From an uncultured Planctomycetaceae bacterium (GTDB lineage Bacteria > Planctomycetota > Planctomycetia > Planctomycetales > Planctomycetaceae): a stretch of 64,000 nucleotides of DNA. How positions within the stretch are numbered: position 1 is the stretch's first letter; every line of letters begins with the position of its first letter. Where the stretch lies: positions 1 to 64,000 of the forward strand of contig CAIQIE010000001.1 of assembly GCA_903871805.1 (NCBI GenBank). The letters run 5' to 3'. This document shows, one piece after another, positions 35,159 through 44,559 of this stretch. The notes beneath the pieces were generated by a model, which ran no database searches, was not told where the DNA came from, and worked only from the letters and a program-made list of their open reading frames with translations. Made by a program: the position numbers and the translations under genes.

Positions 35159-37122
35159 TCTACGAATCATCCTGGCAGGCGGTCGCGATCTTCTTCCTGT
35201 TCGTCGGATTTACTCTGGGCTTCAGCTTCTGGCTGGGTCGCAAAGCAAAATCCTCCGAGGGCTATTTTGCAGCCCATGGTCAGATTCCATGGTTTGTAAA
35301 TGGAATTGCGTTTGCCGGTGACTACCTCTCCGCAGCCTCGTTTCTCGGGATCTGCGGCATGATCGCCTTCTATGGCTACGATGGATTTCTCTATTCCATC
35401 GGTTACCTCGCAGGCTGGATTGTGGCGTTGTTTGTGGTTGCCGAACCTATGAAAAGGCTGGGCAAATTCACCTTCGCCGATGCCCTGGATTCTCAGTTCA
35501 ATTCCCGTGGCATCAAACTGGCGGCAGGGATCAGTACCCTTGTCGTCAGTATCTTCTATCTGATTCCTCAGATGGTTGGCGCGGGAGCGCTGGTAACGCC
35601 GCTGCTGGGGTTTGAGCAGTGGGTGGGCGTGGTCATGGTAGGAACCGTTGTGATCATGATTGTGGTAACGGCCGGGATGGTGTCCACCACATGGGTGCAG
35701 TTTCTAAAGGGTGGTCTGCTGGTCGTGTTCAGTGCCATTCTGACGTGGATGATTCTGGATCGTGGGCTGGAAGTGGCTGATGGCGGCGCTGATGGTCATC
35801 GGTTTGTCAGCCTGACCGTCGCCAATTCTGACTTTACCAATGACGATGGCATCATCGGCACGCTGCAGAAGACCGAAGTGTTGCCGGCGGAAGGTGGCTG
35901 GGAAAAGGCTAAGGAATCATTCGTCCGGCTGAAGAATTCTGATACGTCAGCCGTGAGCGTCTGGCTGGCACGACGTGCCTCGGATCAGCCGGATGCCGAC
36001 TGGCTGCTGTCCGAAGCGCAAACTCTGACGAAGACCAGTGACGGCAAAAAACTGGTCAACGGCCAGGTCAAGGGAACAAAAAAGGGAGAACCTGAATTGC
36101 ATCCTGTGGGCTATCTGACGGAACTGCCAGGTGGCCTGCAGAAAACCGGCCCGTTGTCTGCGATTGATTTCTTTCGCACTCTGCAGCAGAGCAAGGTGGT
36201 GCTGTGGCGCAACGAAAAGCTGACTCATCCGGATGGCAGTGAAACGACAGTTTATTTCCCGAAGGTGACTCCGGGGGGCCAGGTGCTGCGTCCGGGCGAG
36301 CATCCGACATTCCGTGGGATTCGCAGCGAGAAGTTCACGGACAAGATTAACTTTCTGTCTCTGATGCTGGCTTTGTTCTGCGGAACCGCTTCGCTGCCGC
36401 ACATTCTGATTCGCTATTACACAGTCAAGGACGCCGGCAGTGCCCGAAAAAGCACGATTGTCGGGATCGCCAGTATTGGCTTCTTTTATGTGCTGACGTT
36501 GTATCTTGGGTTGGGAGCAATGACCAGCGGCGAACTGGACGTGAGTGACGAAAACATGTCAGCGCCGCTGCTGGCGAAAGGCATGAATACCTGGCTCTTC
36601 GCCGCGATTTCGGCCATTGCATTCACCACGGTTCTGGGAACCGTCAGTGGCTTGATTCTCGCGGCCGCCGGGGCCGTCACACACGACCTGTTGAGCAGCG
36701 TGTTGAAATGGAAGATGTCAGACACCGAGAAAGTGCGGGTCGCCAAAATCTCCTCGGTGTTTGTAGGAGCGATCGCCATCGTGCTGGGGATTCTGTTTCA
36801 AAAGATGAATCCCACGTTCCTGGTGGGTTGGGCCTTCAGTGTGGCTGCGTCGGCAAATCTGCCGTCTCTGGTCATGATCCTGTTCTGGCCTCGCGTGACA
36901 AAGCAGGGCATTGTTGCCGCGATCGTGGTCGGAATGGTTTCTTCGCTGACCTGGGTCCTGCTCAGCGGCGAATCGTATTCCAGGGTGTATGGTCTTGACG
37001 CCGCCGATGCCATCGTGCCCTTCAGCCAGCCCGGAATTCTGACCATTCCCCTCGGCTTTTTGACGCTGGTGATTGTTTCGCTTCTGACGCCGCCGGCTGG
37101 AAAAAAAACACCACAGGAGTAA
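35155..37122 (+). CDS. Sodium:solute symporter, ActP/VC_2705-like, with enlarged loop
   Basis: A 655-residue inner-membrane symporter of the SSS family, most like cation/acetate symporter ActP: FLFVGFTLGFSFWLGRKAKS, GYFAAHGQIPWFVNG, AGDYLSAASFLGI, GWIVALFVVAEPMKR and LFCGTASLPHILIRYYTV. About 13 hydrophobic segments. Between roughly 203 and 375 sits a hydrophilic stretch of about 170 residues where E. coli ActP has about 40, explaining the extra length. Likely carries acetate or another short carboxylate with sodium. The GTG start overlaps the stop of the DUF485 gene, the usual arrangement for acetate transporters. Confidence 0.9.
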   Translation: MIYESSWQAVAIFFLFVGFTLGFSFWLGRKAKSSEGYFAAHGQIPWFVNGIAFAGDYLSAASFLGICGMIAFYGYDGFLYSIGYLAGWIVALFVVAEPMKRLGKFTFADALDSQFNSRGIKLAAGISTLVVSIFYLIPQMVGAGALVTPLLGFEQWVGVVMVGTVVIMIVVTAGMVSTTWVQFLKGGLLVVFSAILTWMILDRGLEVADGGADGHRFVSLTVANSDFTNDDGIIGTLQKTEVLPAEGGWEKAKESFVRLKNSDTSAVSVWLARRASDQPDADWLLSEAQTLTKTSDGKKLVNGQVKGTKKGEPELHPVGYLTELPGGLQKTGPLSAIDFFRTLQQSKVVLWRNEKLTHPDGSETTVYFPKVTPGGQVLRPGEHPTFRGIRSEKFTDKINFLSLMLALFCGTASLPHILIRYYTVKDAGSARKSTIVGIASIGFFYVLTLYLGLGAMTSGELDVSDENMSAPLLAKGMNTWLFAAISAIAFTTVLGTVSGLILAAAGAVTHDLLSSVLKWKMSDTEKVRVAKISSVFVGAIAIVLGILFQKMNPTFLVGWAFSVAASANLPSLVMILFWPRVTKQGIVAAIVVGMVSSLTWVLLSGESYSRVYGLDAADAIVPFSQPGILTIPLGFLTLVIVSLLTPPAGKKTPQE

Positions 37123-37307
37123 ATTCGGAAGCAGAAATTCCGCTCATGGGGCTACGAAGTCAAACCGCGGCATGTTTCAGTTCTCCGTCGGATCGACCTC
37201 CGAACCCCAACACGCAGGCAGACGTCTTCGGGGCTCGATTAATGCCGGGAACGGTGGAAGTTGTGCAGCGCCTGGATGATGCGACTGCGAGATGGTGGCG
37301 AAGGCTG

Positions 37308-38798
37308 TTATGGGGTTGCGTTTTCGCTGAGTTTTTCCGCCTGCAGAAATTCCGCAAGGCGGCTGAGACGCTGACTGAACTGACGACTTTCCAGCCACAA
37401 CGTTGACGGGTCCTTCCCGGAGGTCCTGTTCACCGTTCGTCCTTTGTCGTCGGTGACCCAGAGTCCGGATTCGTTGCGTTCCGACAGAATCCGTTGCACG
37501 TCTTTGGTCAGCGTCTTCAGGCTACGACGGCGAGGTTCTATTTTTCGGCCTTCGAGAAGTTCTGTGTAACGCATTTCAATCTCCTTCACGCGTGACTGAG
37601 ACTTGAAGGAGGAATGTGTGGGCAAGTTTGAGTCGCTGTAGGTCAGTTCGTAGGAGTCTTTGGTCAGATACAGCGGGGTGTTGGTCCGCAATTCATAAAA
37701 GCGGGCAATTTTTCCATCGGAAAGTTCTGATCTGTTCAGCCACTCCAGAGCCGCTGGAATCGGTTTCAGAAATCGCCGCTCGCCCAAAACGTCAGCAAGG
37801 AACAGCAGTGTTTCCAGCACATCTTCTGTTTCGCGGCCCGCAATGGCCGGTGGTTCAAATTTTCTCGCCCACATCGGCTGCAGCTGGCCGTTATACTGCT
37901 GAGCCCATGCCGGCTGTGGGGCTGGCAGCTGGGCAAGGATCAGAAAATCGCCAAAACGGAGGAGTGCGTCGCGGTAGCGTGGATCCTGATAGGTTGTCCA
38001 TGCGAGATGCAGCGTTGCGGTTACGGTGCCTGCCAGTCCGTCGTTCAGTGTTGGATATTCGTAATACTCTTTAATCCGTCCTTCGGTGCGCCAGTCGTAG
38101 TCAGGAAACGAGGCCTTGATGACGACTCCCGGTGTCACTGGCTGCTGCCAGCCCTGGGGAAATCCGCCGTTGGCAAATTGAGCCTGCAGCAGGCGGTCGA
38201 AGGCGAACTGAACCGCCTCGTGAAGTTCGGCGTTCTGAAACTTCAGTGTCTGGTCCAGACGGATCAGGAATCGCAGTGCGGACTGCGTTTTGTCGTCGTC
38301 CAGTGTCGAATACCTGCGTCCTTTCGATTTTCCGCGTCCGTTGCGGTAGCGACCGGTGTTTTTTCCAGCGGGATCGAAATCCACGCGGTCGGACCACCCA
38401 CCGGATTCCATCTGCCCGAAAATCAATGCGTCGGCACACGCACTTGCGGCCTCAAGGAACTGATTGTCACCAGTGGCGTCCCATGCATCAAGAAACGCTC
38501 CGCCCACTTCCGGAGTGCCTGGTGGCTGGACCCAGATCTCTGTTGCCGTGGCATTGCCTTCACCCTTGCGGTATTTCAGATCCAGAGAGATTTTGTAGAC
38601 ATAACCACCGTGAACTGCGACACAGGATGTCATGAAGTCTGTGGACGTTTTCATAGCCTGCAGAACATTCGACCGGAGGTTCTTGTCACCGTCGTTCTGC
38701 GTCGCAAACGTCGCCTGATGGTGCATGATGACCATGACCAGTGCTGAAATCAGGGGAAGCGGGCTGCTCACGAACAAACGCAAAATCAGACTTGTCAT
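37308..38798 (-). CDS. Secreted pectate lyase, PL10-like
   Basis: A 496-residue exported polysaccharide lyase, resembling pectate lyases of the PL10/PelA group, which cleave polygalacturonate by beta-elimination. A signal peptide covers about 1-34. Sequence landmarks are TDDDKTQSALRFLIRL-type DDDKTQSALRFL, NGGFPQGWQQP, an ASFPDYDWR segment, and YPTLNDGLAGT. ATG 38798 is preceded by AGGA at about 10 nt; the frame extends to 39038 without support. The extra C-terminal ~100 residues (KEIEMRYTELLEGRK…) are of unknown role. It is convergent with the symporter and has no neighbouring pectin genes, so how its products enter the cell is unclear. Confidence 0.8.
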   Translation of the reverse strand: MTSLILRLFVSSPLPLISALVMVIMHHQATFATQNDGDKNLRSNVLQAMKTSTDFMTSCVAVHGGYVYKISLDLKYRKGEGNATATEIWVQPPGTPEVGGAFLDAWDATGDNQFLEAASACADALIFGQMESGGWSDRVDFDPAGKNTGRYRNGRGKSKGRRYSTLDDDKTQSALRFLIRLDQTLKFQNAELHEAVQFAFDRLLQAQFANGGFPQGWQQPVTPGVVIKASFPDYDWRTEGRIKEYYEYPTLNDGLAGTVTATLHLAWTTYQDPRYRDALLRFGDFLILAQLPAPQPAWAQQYNGQLQPMWARKFEPPAIAGRETEDVLETLLFLADVLGERRFLKPIPAALEWLNRSELSDGKIARFYELRTNTPLYLTKDSYELTYSDSNLPTHSSFKSQSRVKEIEMRYTELLEGRKIEPRRRSLKTLTKDVQRILSERNESGLWVTDDKGRTVNRTSGKDPSTLWLESRQFSQRLSRLAEFLQAEKLSENATP

Positions 38799-39122
38799 TG
38801 GAGAGGTCCTGAAGCAGGGGGGAACGGTAATGAGTCCTGCGTGGAGTGTTCCTTGTGCAGCTGTGCGAGCTTCCTGAGACGGCTGAACAGGAACGAAATC
38901 GAAGACCATGATTGGGGATGTTTCAGGATCCTGGGACGCATTAGTCCAGTCTGGTTTTATCGCAGCGGCACGAGGTTTTGTACTGAAGACGTCGTTCGAA
39001 GTTTCTGACGGGCTGGGTGTTTTTCGACGAAACTGCACGGAGTCTGATTCTGGGGAATTCCTTTTGGTCAGTGGTGGTAGATAGACTGTGAGGGGATATT
39101 CTTTCTGAAGGAATCAGCTTCG
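38799..39122. other. Divergent intergenic region
   Basis: About 320 bp between the divergent lyase and dicarboxylate symporter genes. It presumably holds both promoters; no gene or clear regulatory palindrome recognised. Confidence 0.4.
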
Positions 39123-40445
39123 ATGAATGAAGAACGCAGGACAGCGGGCCCGGCTTCGGGCGGTCATTTCCGTATTCTGGCTGGATTAGCCATCGGGATT
39201 CTGCTGGGCCTTGTGGCGCATGCTGTGCAAAGCAGCGGAGACAGCGGAAAAGAGCTGGTCACGGCAGTGATTGGGTTTACAGAACCCGTGGGCAAATTGT
39301 TTCTGCGGATGATGCAGATGGTTGTGCTTCCGCTGGTGTTCTCGGCATTGTTTCTGGCGGTGGTTGACGTAGGAGATCTTCGGAGGCTCGGCCGCATCGG
39401 CCTGACGACTCTGTTCTTCACTGGAATTCTTTCGTTGTCTGCAGTGATGATCGGCGTGACGCTGGTGAATTTCTGGCAACCTGGCAGGGCGCTTTCGGCG
39501 GAAACTCGCGAAGTCCTGACAGTGAAGTATTCCGAGAAGGCGGGAGAAAGCGTGAACAAGGCGAATTCCGCAAAGTCACTGGGTCAGACGCTTGTGGACC
39601 TGCTCCCGGAAAACCCTGTGCAGGAGATGACGGGAGCGGTGGATGGGTCTTCGAAGGGCAACGGAATGCTGGCCGTGATGTTTTTTGCTCTGCTGGCCGG
39701 GATTGCGGCAACGATGCAGTCGGAAGAGACCGCAGTCCTGTCCGGTACGATGCGCGGCATGTATTCGATCTCAATGACGATCATTGGCTGGGCACTGAAA
39801 CTGGCACCGTTGGGAGCCGGATGTCTGGTATTTGGTGTCACCGCGCAGATGGGGACTGATATTCTGCTGGCTCTTTCAGTTTTCGTGATGGTTGTGCTGG
39901 GCGGTCTGCTGATTCATCTGATTGTGGTGTATTCCGTGGTACTGAAAATGTTTGCAGGCATGTCTCCGGTGACATTTTTCCGCAAAGTCTCAGATGCCAT
40001 GTTTGTGGCCTTCAGTACATCGTCGTCCAGTGCAACGCTGTCGACCTCATTAAAAGTCGCGCATGACGAATTAAAGCTGGCACCTGAAACGGCCAATTTT
40101 GTGCTGACCGTGGGGGCCACCGGGAATCAGAACGGAACCGCGCTGTTTGAAGGAGTCGTCGTTCTGTTTCTTGCGCAGGTGTTCAGCGTGGAGCTGTCAC
40201 TCAGTCAGCAGATTACGGTTGTGCTGATGTCCGTACTGGCGGGTGTTGGAACGGCGGGTGTGCCTGGCGGTTCCATTCCACTGATCATTGTCGTGCTGAA
40301 GTCCGTGGGTGTACCAGCGGATGGCATCGCGATCGTTTTGGGTGTTGATCGAGTTCTGGATATGTCGCGGACACTGGTAAATGTCGTCGGCGATCTCGTG
40401 GTTGCCGCCTGCGTGGATGCTCGCATGAATAAGTCTGCAGGCTGA
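39123..40445 (+). CDS. Dicarboxylate/amino acid:cation symporter (DAACS family)
   Basis: A 440-residue inner-membrane carrier of the glutamate/aspartate/C4-dicarboxylate family (GltP, DctA, GltPh). Eight helices plus two re-entrant hairpins fit: GKLFLRMMQMVVLPLVFSALF, the Ser-rich hairpin FSTSSSSATLSTS, and GATGNQNGTALFEG in TM7, where most relatives have NMDGTA; here NQN replaces NMD at a sodium/substrate site. PGGSIPLIIVVL forms the second hairpin and VDRVLDMSRTLVNVVGD the last helix. Moves glutamate, aspartate or C4-dicarboxylates with Na+ or H+. The longer TM3-4 loop (about 120-170) is mildly unusual. Monocistronic. Confidence 0.92.
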   Translation: MNEERRTAGPASGGHFRILAGLAIGILLGLVAHAVQSSGDSGKELVTAVIGFTEPVGKLFLRMMQMVVLPLVFSALFLAVVDVGDLRRLGRIGLTTLFFTGILSLSAVMIGVTLVNFWQPGRALSAETREVLTVKYSEKAGESVNKANSAKSLGQTLVDLLPENPVQEMTGAVDGSSKGNGMLAVMFFALLAGIAATMQSEETAVLSGTMRGMYSISMTIIGWALKLAPLGAGCLVFGVTAQMGTDILLALSVFVMVVLGGLLIHLIVVYSVVLKMFAGMSPVTFFRKVSDAMFVAFSTSSSSATLSTSLKVAHDELKLAPETANFVLTVGATGNQNGTALFEGVVVLFLAQVFSVELSLSQQITVVLMSVLAGVGTAGVPGGSIPLIIVVLKSVGVPADGIAIVLGVDRVLDMSRTLVNVVGDLVVAACVDARMNKSAG

Positions 40446-40510
40446 GCCATTGTCTGCAGGATATTCGCTGGATTGGTTCGGCTGGTGACTGTGGTGGCCC
40501 TCTGTCATCG

Positions 40511-41701
40511 CTATTCCAGAACCAGTGGAACTGAGACCACCTGTCCGTCCCGGACAACTTCGATGGTGATTCTGTCTCCGGGGCGGTGGCTTTCCACCTC
40601 TGACAGGAACTCATCCGGTTTAAGAGTTTTCATGCCGTTGACGCCGACGATCAGATCAGCGCTTGAAATTTCCCGGGACTCAAAGGTAAAGATGCCTCGA
40701 CGACTTCTGCGAATTTCCGGACCACGCAGTCCGGCCTTTTCAGCTGGACCATTCGGAACCATAGTGATGACACGCAGCCCGTCCTCTGTTTTTGTCACCT
40801 CTTCAATGCCGAACTCCGGACGAATGAATCGGCCGTGCTGAATAAGTTCCGGCACAATACGAGCAACGAGGTTGGAGGGAATGGCGAACCCAATTCCGGA
40901 ATTCTGCCCGGTGCGACTGGCAATCGCCGTGTTGATACCGATGACCTCTCCGTGGGAGTTCAGCAGCGGGCCTCCGGAGTTACCAGGGTTGATGGCTGCA
41001 TCGATCTGAATGACAGACTTGATTGACCGAGCGCGTGTGACGGGAAGTGTTCGATCCAGACTGGAAATGATCCCGGTGGTCATGGTGCGTTCCAGGCCAA
41101 AGGGATTGCCAATGGCAAAGACTCGCATGCCCACTTTCAGCTCGGATGAATCCGCAAATCGCACTGGGACCAGCTTTTTCTGAGGAGCGTTGATGCGTAC
41201 CACAGCCATGTCATTAATGGGTTCACGACCGACCAGTTCCGCATCGAATTCCTCACCATCATGCATGGTGACCAGAATTCGCTGAGCACTTTCGATCACA
41301 TGATTATTGGTCAGGATATGACCGCGGTGGTCAAGGATAAAACCGGAGCCGGAATCTGCTGTCGGGTTCTCTCCCAAAATGCCGCGTGCCGCGCCGATTC
41401 TGGTTGCAATGTTGACAACGCTGCGATCGTTGGCTTCGTAAACATATGCGGCAACAGCTTCGTCCGGGGCGAGCCCAGCGCTGTTGTAGACGCGCGGAGC
41501 CACCATGTCGCTCAATGCATCTTCCAGCACAACTCGGTCACTTTCCTGTGACGCAGTGGCCGCCTGCGAGCGATGGGAGACCTGCTGACGCTTGCCCTGC
41601 TGCGCAAGAACCTGCGCGGAGAACCATGGAAGCTGGGGGACGTAAAGCACCGTTCCAGCTGCCAGGATTGCAGAAAGAAAACAAAGTGCAGCGGTCTTCA
41701 T
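40511..41701 (-). CDS. HtrA/DegP-like serine protease with PDZ domain
   Basis: A 396-residue exported protease of family S1C, acting in the periplasm on misfolded proteins. After the N-terminal signal (about 1-25) and a linker come the trypsin-like domain, with catalytic His in TNNHVIE, Asp in NDMAVVRI and Ser in NPGNSGGPLL, then one PDZ domain (from ~300, GPAEKAGLRGPEI, LIVGVNGMKTLKPDEF). One PDZ rather than two resembles DegS or plant-type HtrA. GGAGG lies 8 nt before ATG 41701, which fixes the start; the upstream frame to 41740 is not used. Confidence 0.92.
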   Translation of the reverse strand: MKTAALCFLSAILAAGTVLYVPQLPWFSAQVLAQQGKRQQVSHRSQAATASQESDRVVLEDALSDMVAPRVYNSAGLAPDEAVAAYVYEANDRSVVNIATRIGAARGILGENPTADSGSGFILDHRGHILTNNHVIESAQRILVTMHDGEEFDAELVGREPINDMAVVRINAPQKKLVPVRFADSSELKVGMRVFAIGNPFGLERTMTTGIISSLDRTLPVTRARSIKSVIQIDAAINPGNSGGPLLNSHGEVIGINTAIASRTGQNSGIGFAIPSNLVARIVPELIQHGRFIRPEFGIEEVTKTEDGLRVITMVPNGPAEKAGLRGPEIRRSRRGIFTFESREISSADLIVGVNGMKTLKPDEFLSEVESHRPGDRITIEVVRDGQVVSVPLVLE

Positions 41702-42232
41702 CGCTGCTTCCTCCATGAAACAGAAAGCAGAAACAGCCAACAGGGGTGACGGTGATCAGTGATATTCCCGGGGTTGCGAAATCGTCGTTGTGCGACAGAA
41801 AAGGTGAAACGGAGAAGTCCGAAAAGTCCTGTCTGAAACACTGGCGGAGAGATCATAACACGTTCCGACGTATGCCTGAACATGTGTTTTGTCGGGATGT
41901 TGATTTAAGGTGGTCCGCGATCAGGGGGGCCGCTGAAGGCATGGGGTGAGACAGAAAAATTCCGGGAAGCAGGTGCTTGAACAGAAACGGAGTATTCGTT
42001 TACCGGTCAGCCAGCAAACACACATCGGCAGATTCCGCCGATGTGACGGTTTTGCAAGGCGGTTACAAAGCACATCGGCATTTCCCGGGGCACATAATCA
42101 GAAAAATAAAAAAAGTTTACCTAATCGTTAAAGTCGGGCGGGTATGTGCGTCGACACAGCAGATACGAGACCTTCCGTAACTCGAAAGCGTGCGTTTTTC
42201 AACGGCAAGGTCGCCTGTCTGGAAGTAAATCA
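41702..42232. other. Divergent intergenic region with repeated ACATCGGC motif
   Basis: About 530 bp between htrA-like and lipoprotein genes; no convincing gene. CACATCGGC (42021-42029) and GCCGATGTG (42037-42045) form a perfect 9-bp palindrome with a 7-nt loop, and a third half-site, CACATCGGC, occurs near 42070. This could be an operator for the lipoprotein gene or an RNA hairpin. A short A-rich stretch (around 42100-42120) follows. Confidence 0.55.
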
Positions 42233-43075
42233 ATGCGTTGCCTCAACCTTCTGCTGCTCGGCATTGTGACATTCGCCTCTACCGGTTGCTGCGTGAGTAT
42301 GTCCGGCGGTCGTCACCCCTCCTGCCTCTCCTCCCTGTCGTCATCAAAGAAACATCCCGGAACATGTCAGTGTGCTGCCTCCAGAAACGGCAAATCGCCA
42401 TTATTTGGGCGTAGCCAATCGGCCCACGGCTTCAGGCCAACGCCGTTGTTTCCGGGTGATACCTGGCCCTCAAATCCGGGCTACCAGGGTCAGTTCATAA
42501 GCGATGGCTGCGGCGAAGTCTGGAATAGCTGTGGCGAGTGTACCGAGTGCGGCATGGCACCAGCGACCTGTTCAGCTCCTTCAGGTATGGTCAGTCCGAG
42601 CTGTGAAGCCCCTTCCTGTGTGCAGCCCATTTACAGTGCTCAACCGGACTGTCATGCTCCAGCAGAAGTCTTTGGTGCAAGTTCCGACTGTGGTTCAGGT
42701 CCTGTTTACAGCACCATGATGCCTCATTCTCCAGACTGCACTGCTCCGCATGGTCCTGTGTTCGGCGGACATCCCCCGGTAATGTCACAGCCACAGTCCC
42801 ACATGCAACCACCTATGCATCCGCAACCACAAATGCATCCACAGGTGCACATCCAGCCCAACCCGGCTCCTCCGGCCCACTTCTCCGCTCCAGGTGAAGT
42901 GCCTCAGCCTCAGGAACGCCATTTTGCGTCTCCGGCAAATCCAACCCCGCCAACAGCCGCACCAGTAGATTCGCCAGTGCCGGTGCCTGCACCTTCCGCA
43001 GGAGAAGTCCCTGCACCGGCAACACCGGTGGACCCTGTCAGCTGGGAAGTGCCAGCATTCCCGCCGCTCCGATGA
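42233..43075 (+). CDS. Secreted lipoprotein, Cys/Pro/His/Met-rich
   Basis: A 280-residue lipoprotein: a hydrophobic leader ends in the lipobox FASTGC, so the mature protein would start at Cys22 (there is a second Cys right after it). The first part has many cysteines (CGECTECGMAPATC); the middle has Met/His/Pro/Gln repeats such as MQPPMHPQPQMHPQVHIQP that could bind metal ions; the end is Pro/Ala/Val-rich. No enzyme domain, typical of planctomycete surface or matrix proteins. Start ATG 42233 has GGAAG about 10 nt upstream. A hairpin 40 bp downstream probably ends the transcript. Confidence 0.75.
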   Translation: MRCLNLLLLGIVTFASTGCCVSMSGGRHPSCLSSLSSSKKHPGTCQCAASRNGKSPLFGRSQSAHGFRPTPLFPGDTWPSNPGYQGQFISDGCGEVWNSCGECTECGMAPATCSAPSGMVSPSCEAPSCVQPIYSAQPDCHAPAEVFGASSDCGSGPVYSTMMPHSPDCTAPHGPVFGGHPPVMSQPQSHMQPPMHPQPQMHPQVHIQPNPAPPAHFSAPGEVPQPQERHFASPANPTPPTAAPVDSPVPVPAPSAGEVPAPATPVDPVSWEVPAFPPLR

Positions 43076-43115
43076 TCATGCTGCAGAACATTTATATTTG
43101 AAGCACAATGCCTCG

Positions 43116-43145
43116 GGCTATCAGAGTCAATCGACTCTGATAGCC
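43116..43145 (+). terminator. Terminator hairpin after the lipoprotein gene
   Basis: GGCTATCAGAGTC (43116-43128) and GACTCTGATAGCC (43133-43145) are perfect complements with a 4-nt AATC loop. It starts 41 bp beyond the lipoprotein stop. The following sequence (TGTTGCGTTTT) is only moderately T-rich, but stem stability is high. Confidence 0.75.
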
Positions 43146-43301
43146 TGTTGCGTTTTGGATCTGCACAAAGAATCGCAACAGAAGAGACTTGCGGAACCGC
43201 TTCTGTTCGGGGCGTGCTGCGCTTCGGGTTTTGCAATCGGACAAGTGATCATCGCATTCGCGAGCAGGTCTTTACTGTACCTGCAGACCATGAGCCGATC
43301 T

Positions 43302-43778
43302 TCAGCGAGCGTCGATTGACCCGGATTCTTTGCTTCCGGGCGTTTCAAAATACTCGGCACCCGTCCGGGAACTGGACAACTGTTCTCTACGCCGGTGAAT
43401 ATCCGTCACAACAGATTGTCGTGTCAGGCTATGCTGTCGCAGTTTTTTTCCAAGGTGCAGGCGACTGGCAAGTGCGTCACTGATCCCCAGCAGAATCAGC
43501 CAAATCGCCAGAAACAGCATGAATATCACGTACAGGGCAGCTGCGGACGGTGAGCGAGTGATCAGGGAGAGAAAATCGCTGAGCACAATCAATAGTCCAA
43601 GGGATGCCACAACTCCACCCGTCTGGGCACGTCGCTGGAATTGTTTCTGAAGAAACTCTCGTTCTGCCGCCGGTGCTAATACGTTCCGATGACGCCGCTG
43701 GAACTGCCATACCAGCATCAAGGCGCCGCAGGTGAAGACCGCTATTCCTGCGGCTGCTGAAACGTAATCGATCTTCAT
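43302..43778 (-). CDS. Small membrane protein of unknown function
   Basis: A 158-residue protein with three hydrophobic segments (about 5-24, 53-72 and 80-100), the last very leucine/isoleucine-rich (LYVIFMLFLAIWLILLG). A basic, charged stretch (QRRHRN...REFLQKQFQRR) lies between helices 1 and 2, and the C-terminal ~50 residues are soluble and positively charged. No family recognised. It is divergent from rnpA and sits opposite the lipoprotein gene. Codon usage and composition look coding, and a long antisense ORF is unlikely. Confidence 0.65.
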   Translation of the reverse strand: MKIDYVSAAAGIAVFTCGALMLVWQFQRRHRNVLAPAAEREFLQKQFQRRAQTGGVVASLGLLIVLSDFLSLITRSPSAAALYVIFMLFLAIWLILLGISDALASRLHLGKKLRQHSLTRQSVVTDIHRRREQLSSSRTGAEYFETPGSKESGSIDAR

Positions 43779-44044
43779 GAGCCGAAACCTGTTAAGAAGT
43801 CGAAGTTCAGAATTCTGCGGGGGAATGACTGAGTCGAATCGCCAGAATAATGTTTGAGAACGCGATTCGCGGTGGTTTCAGGAGAATTCTGGAAAAAAAT
43901 CTGGTTCCGACCGTCGCCGGATGTGAAGAGTCGGGAGAATAGCGGCGGAGTTGAATGACCGGGGTCGTCAGAAATTTGCGTTTCCGGATACAGCCAGGAT
44001 CATTTGCGGCACGGCTTCTTTTTCTGACGTCAGGTGGTCTTGCG

Positions 44045-44425
44045 ATGGATCAGCACACTTTCCAGCTCACAACTGCGATGCGATTGAGACGTTCGCAGGA
44101 CTTTGAACGGACGTATGCAGACGGACTTCGTGCTGGAGACGGGCATCTTCTGGTATTTGCGGCGCCAAATGAACAACCACTGACGCGTGCCGGGCTGAGC
44201 GTTTCTCGGAAGCATGGTTCTGCGGTGATTCGCAATCGAAAGCGCAGGCTGTTGCGCGAGGCGTTTCGCTTAAACCAGCAGCGACTTCCAGCGGGGCTGG
44301 ATCTGATCCTGATCCCCCGTTTTCGAGCCGATTCCACGCTTCACGATTATGCTCGATCGCTGGTACTGCTGACCCGACAACTGCATTCCCAGATCAGCCG
44401 AAAAAGTGAGCCACCACCCTTCTGA
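44045..44425 (+). CDS. rnpA: Ribonuclease P protein component
   Basis: The 126-residue protein subunit of RNase P, which with the RNA rnpB trims the 5' leader of tRNAs. The family signature is AGLSVSRKHGSAVIRNRKRRLLREAFR, shown here as GLSVSRKHGSAVIRN and RKRRLLREAFR; the N-terminal part MRLRRSQDFERTYADG also fits. ATG 44045 has AGGTGG about 8 nt upstream; the frame is open to 43955. In most bacteria rnpA follows rpmH (L34) and precedes yidD/yidC. Neither neighbour is visible here: upstream is a divergent membrane protein gene, downstream a creatininase-like gene. Confidence 0.92.
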   Translation: MDQHTFQLTTAMRLRRSQDFERTYADGLRAGDGHLLVFAAPNEQPLTRAGLSVSRKHGSAVIRNRKRRLLREAFRLNQQRLPAGLDLILIPRFRADSTLHDYARSLVLLTRQLHSQISRKSEPPPF

Positions 44426-44559
44426 GCTGGTGATCTCTGTTTGTTTACGGGCATGAATTCAAACGGTATTCACTGTCCGTCATTCATACCACAAACTACA
44501 CTTCGGAACTGGAATTTGAAATCACAAATCCTACTCCCTTCGATGACAGGTGTGCAGCG

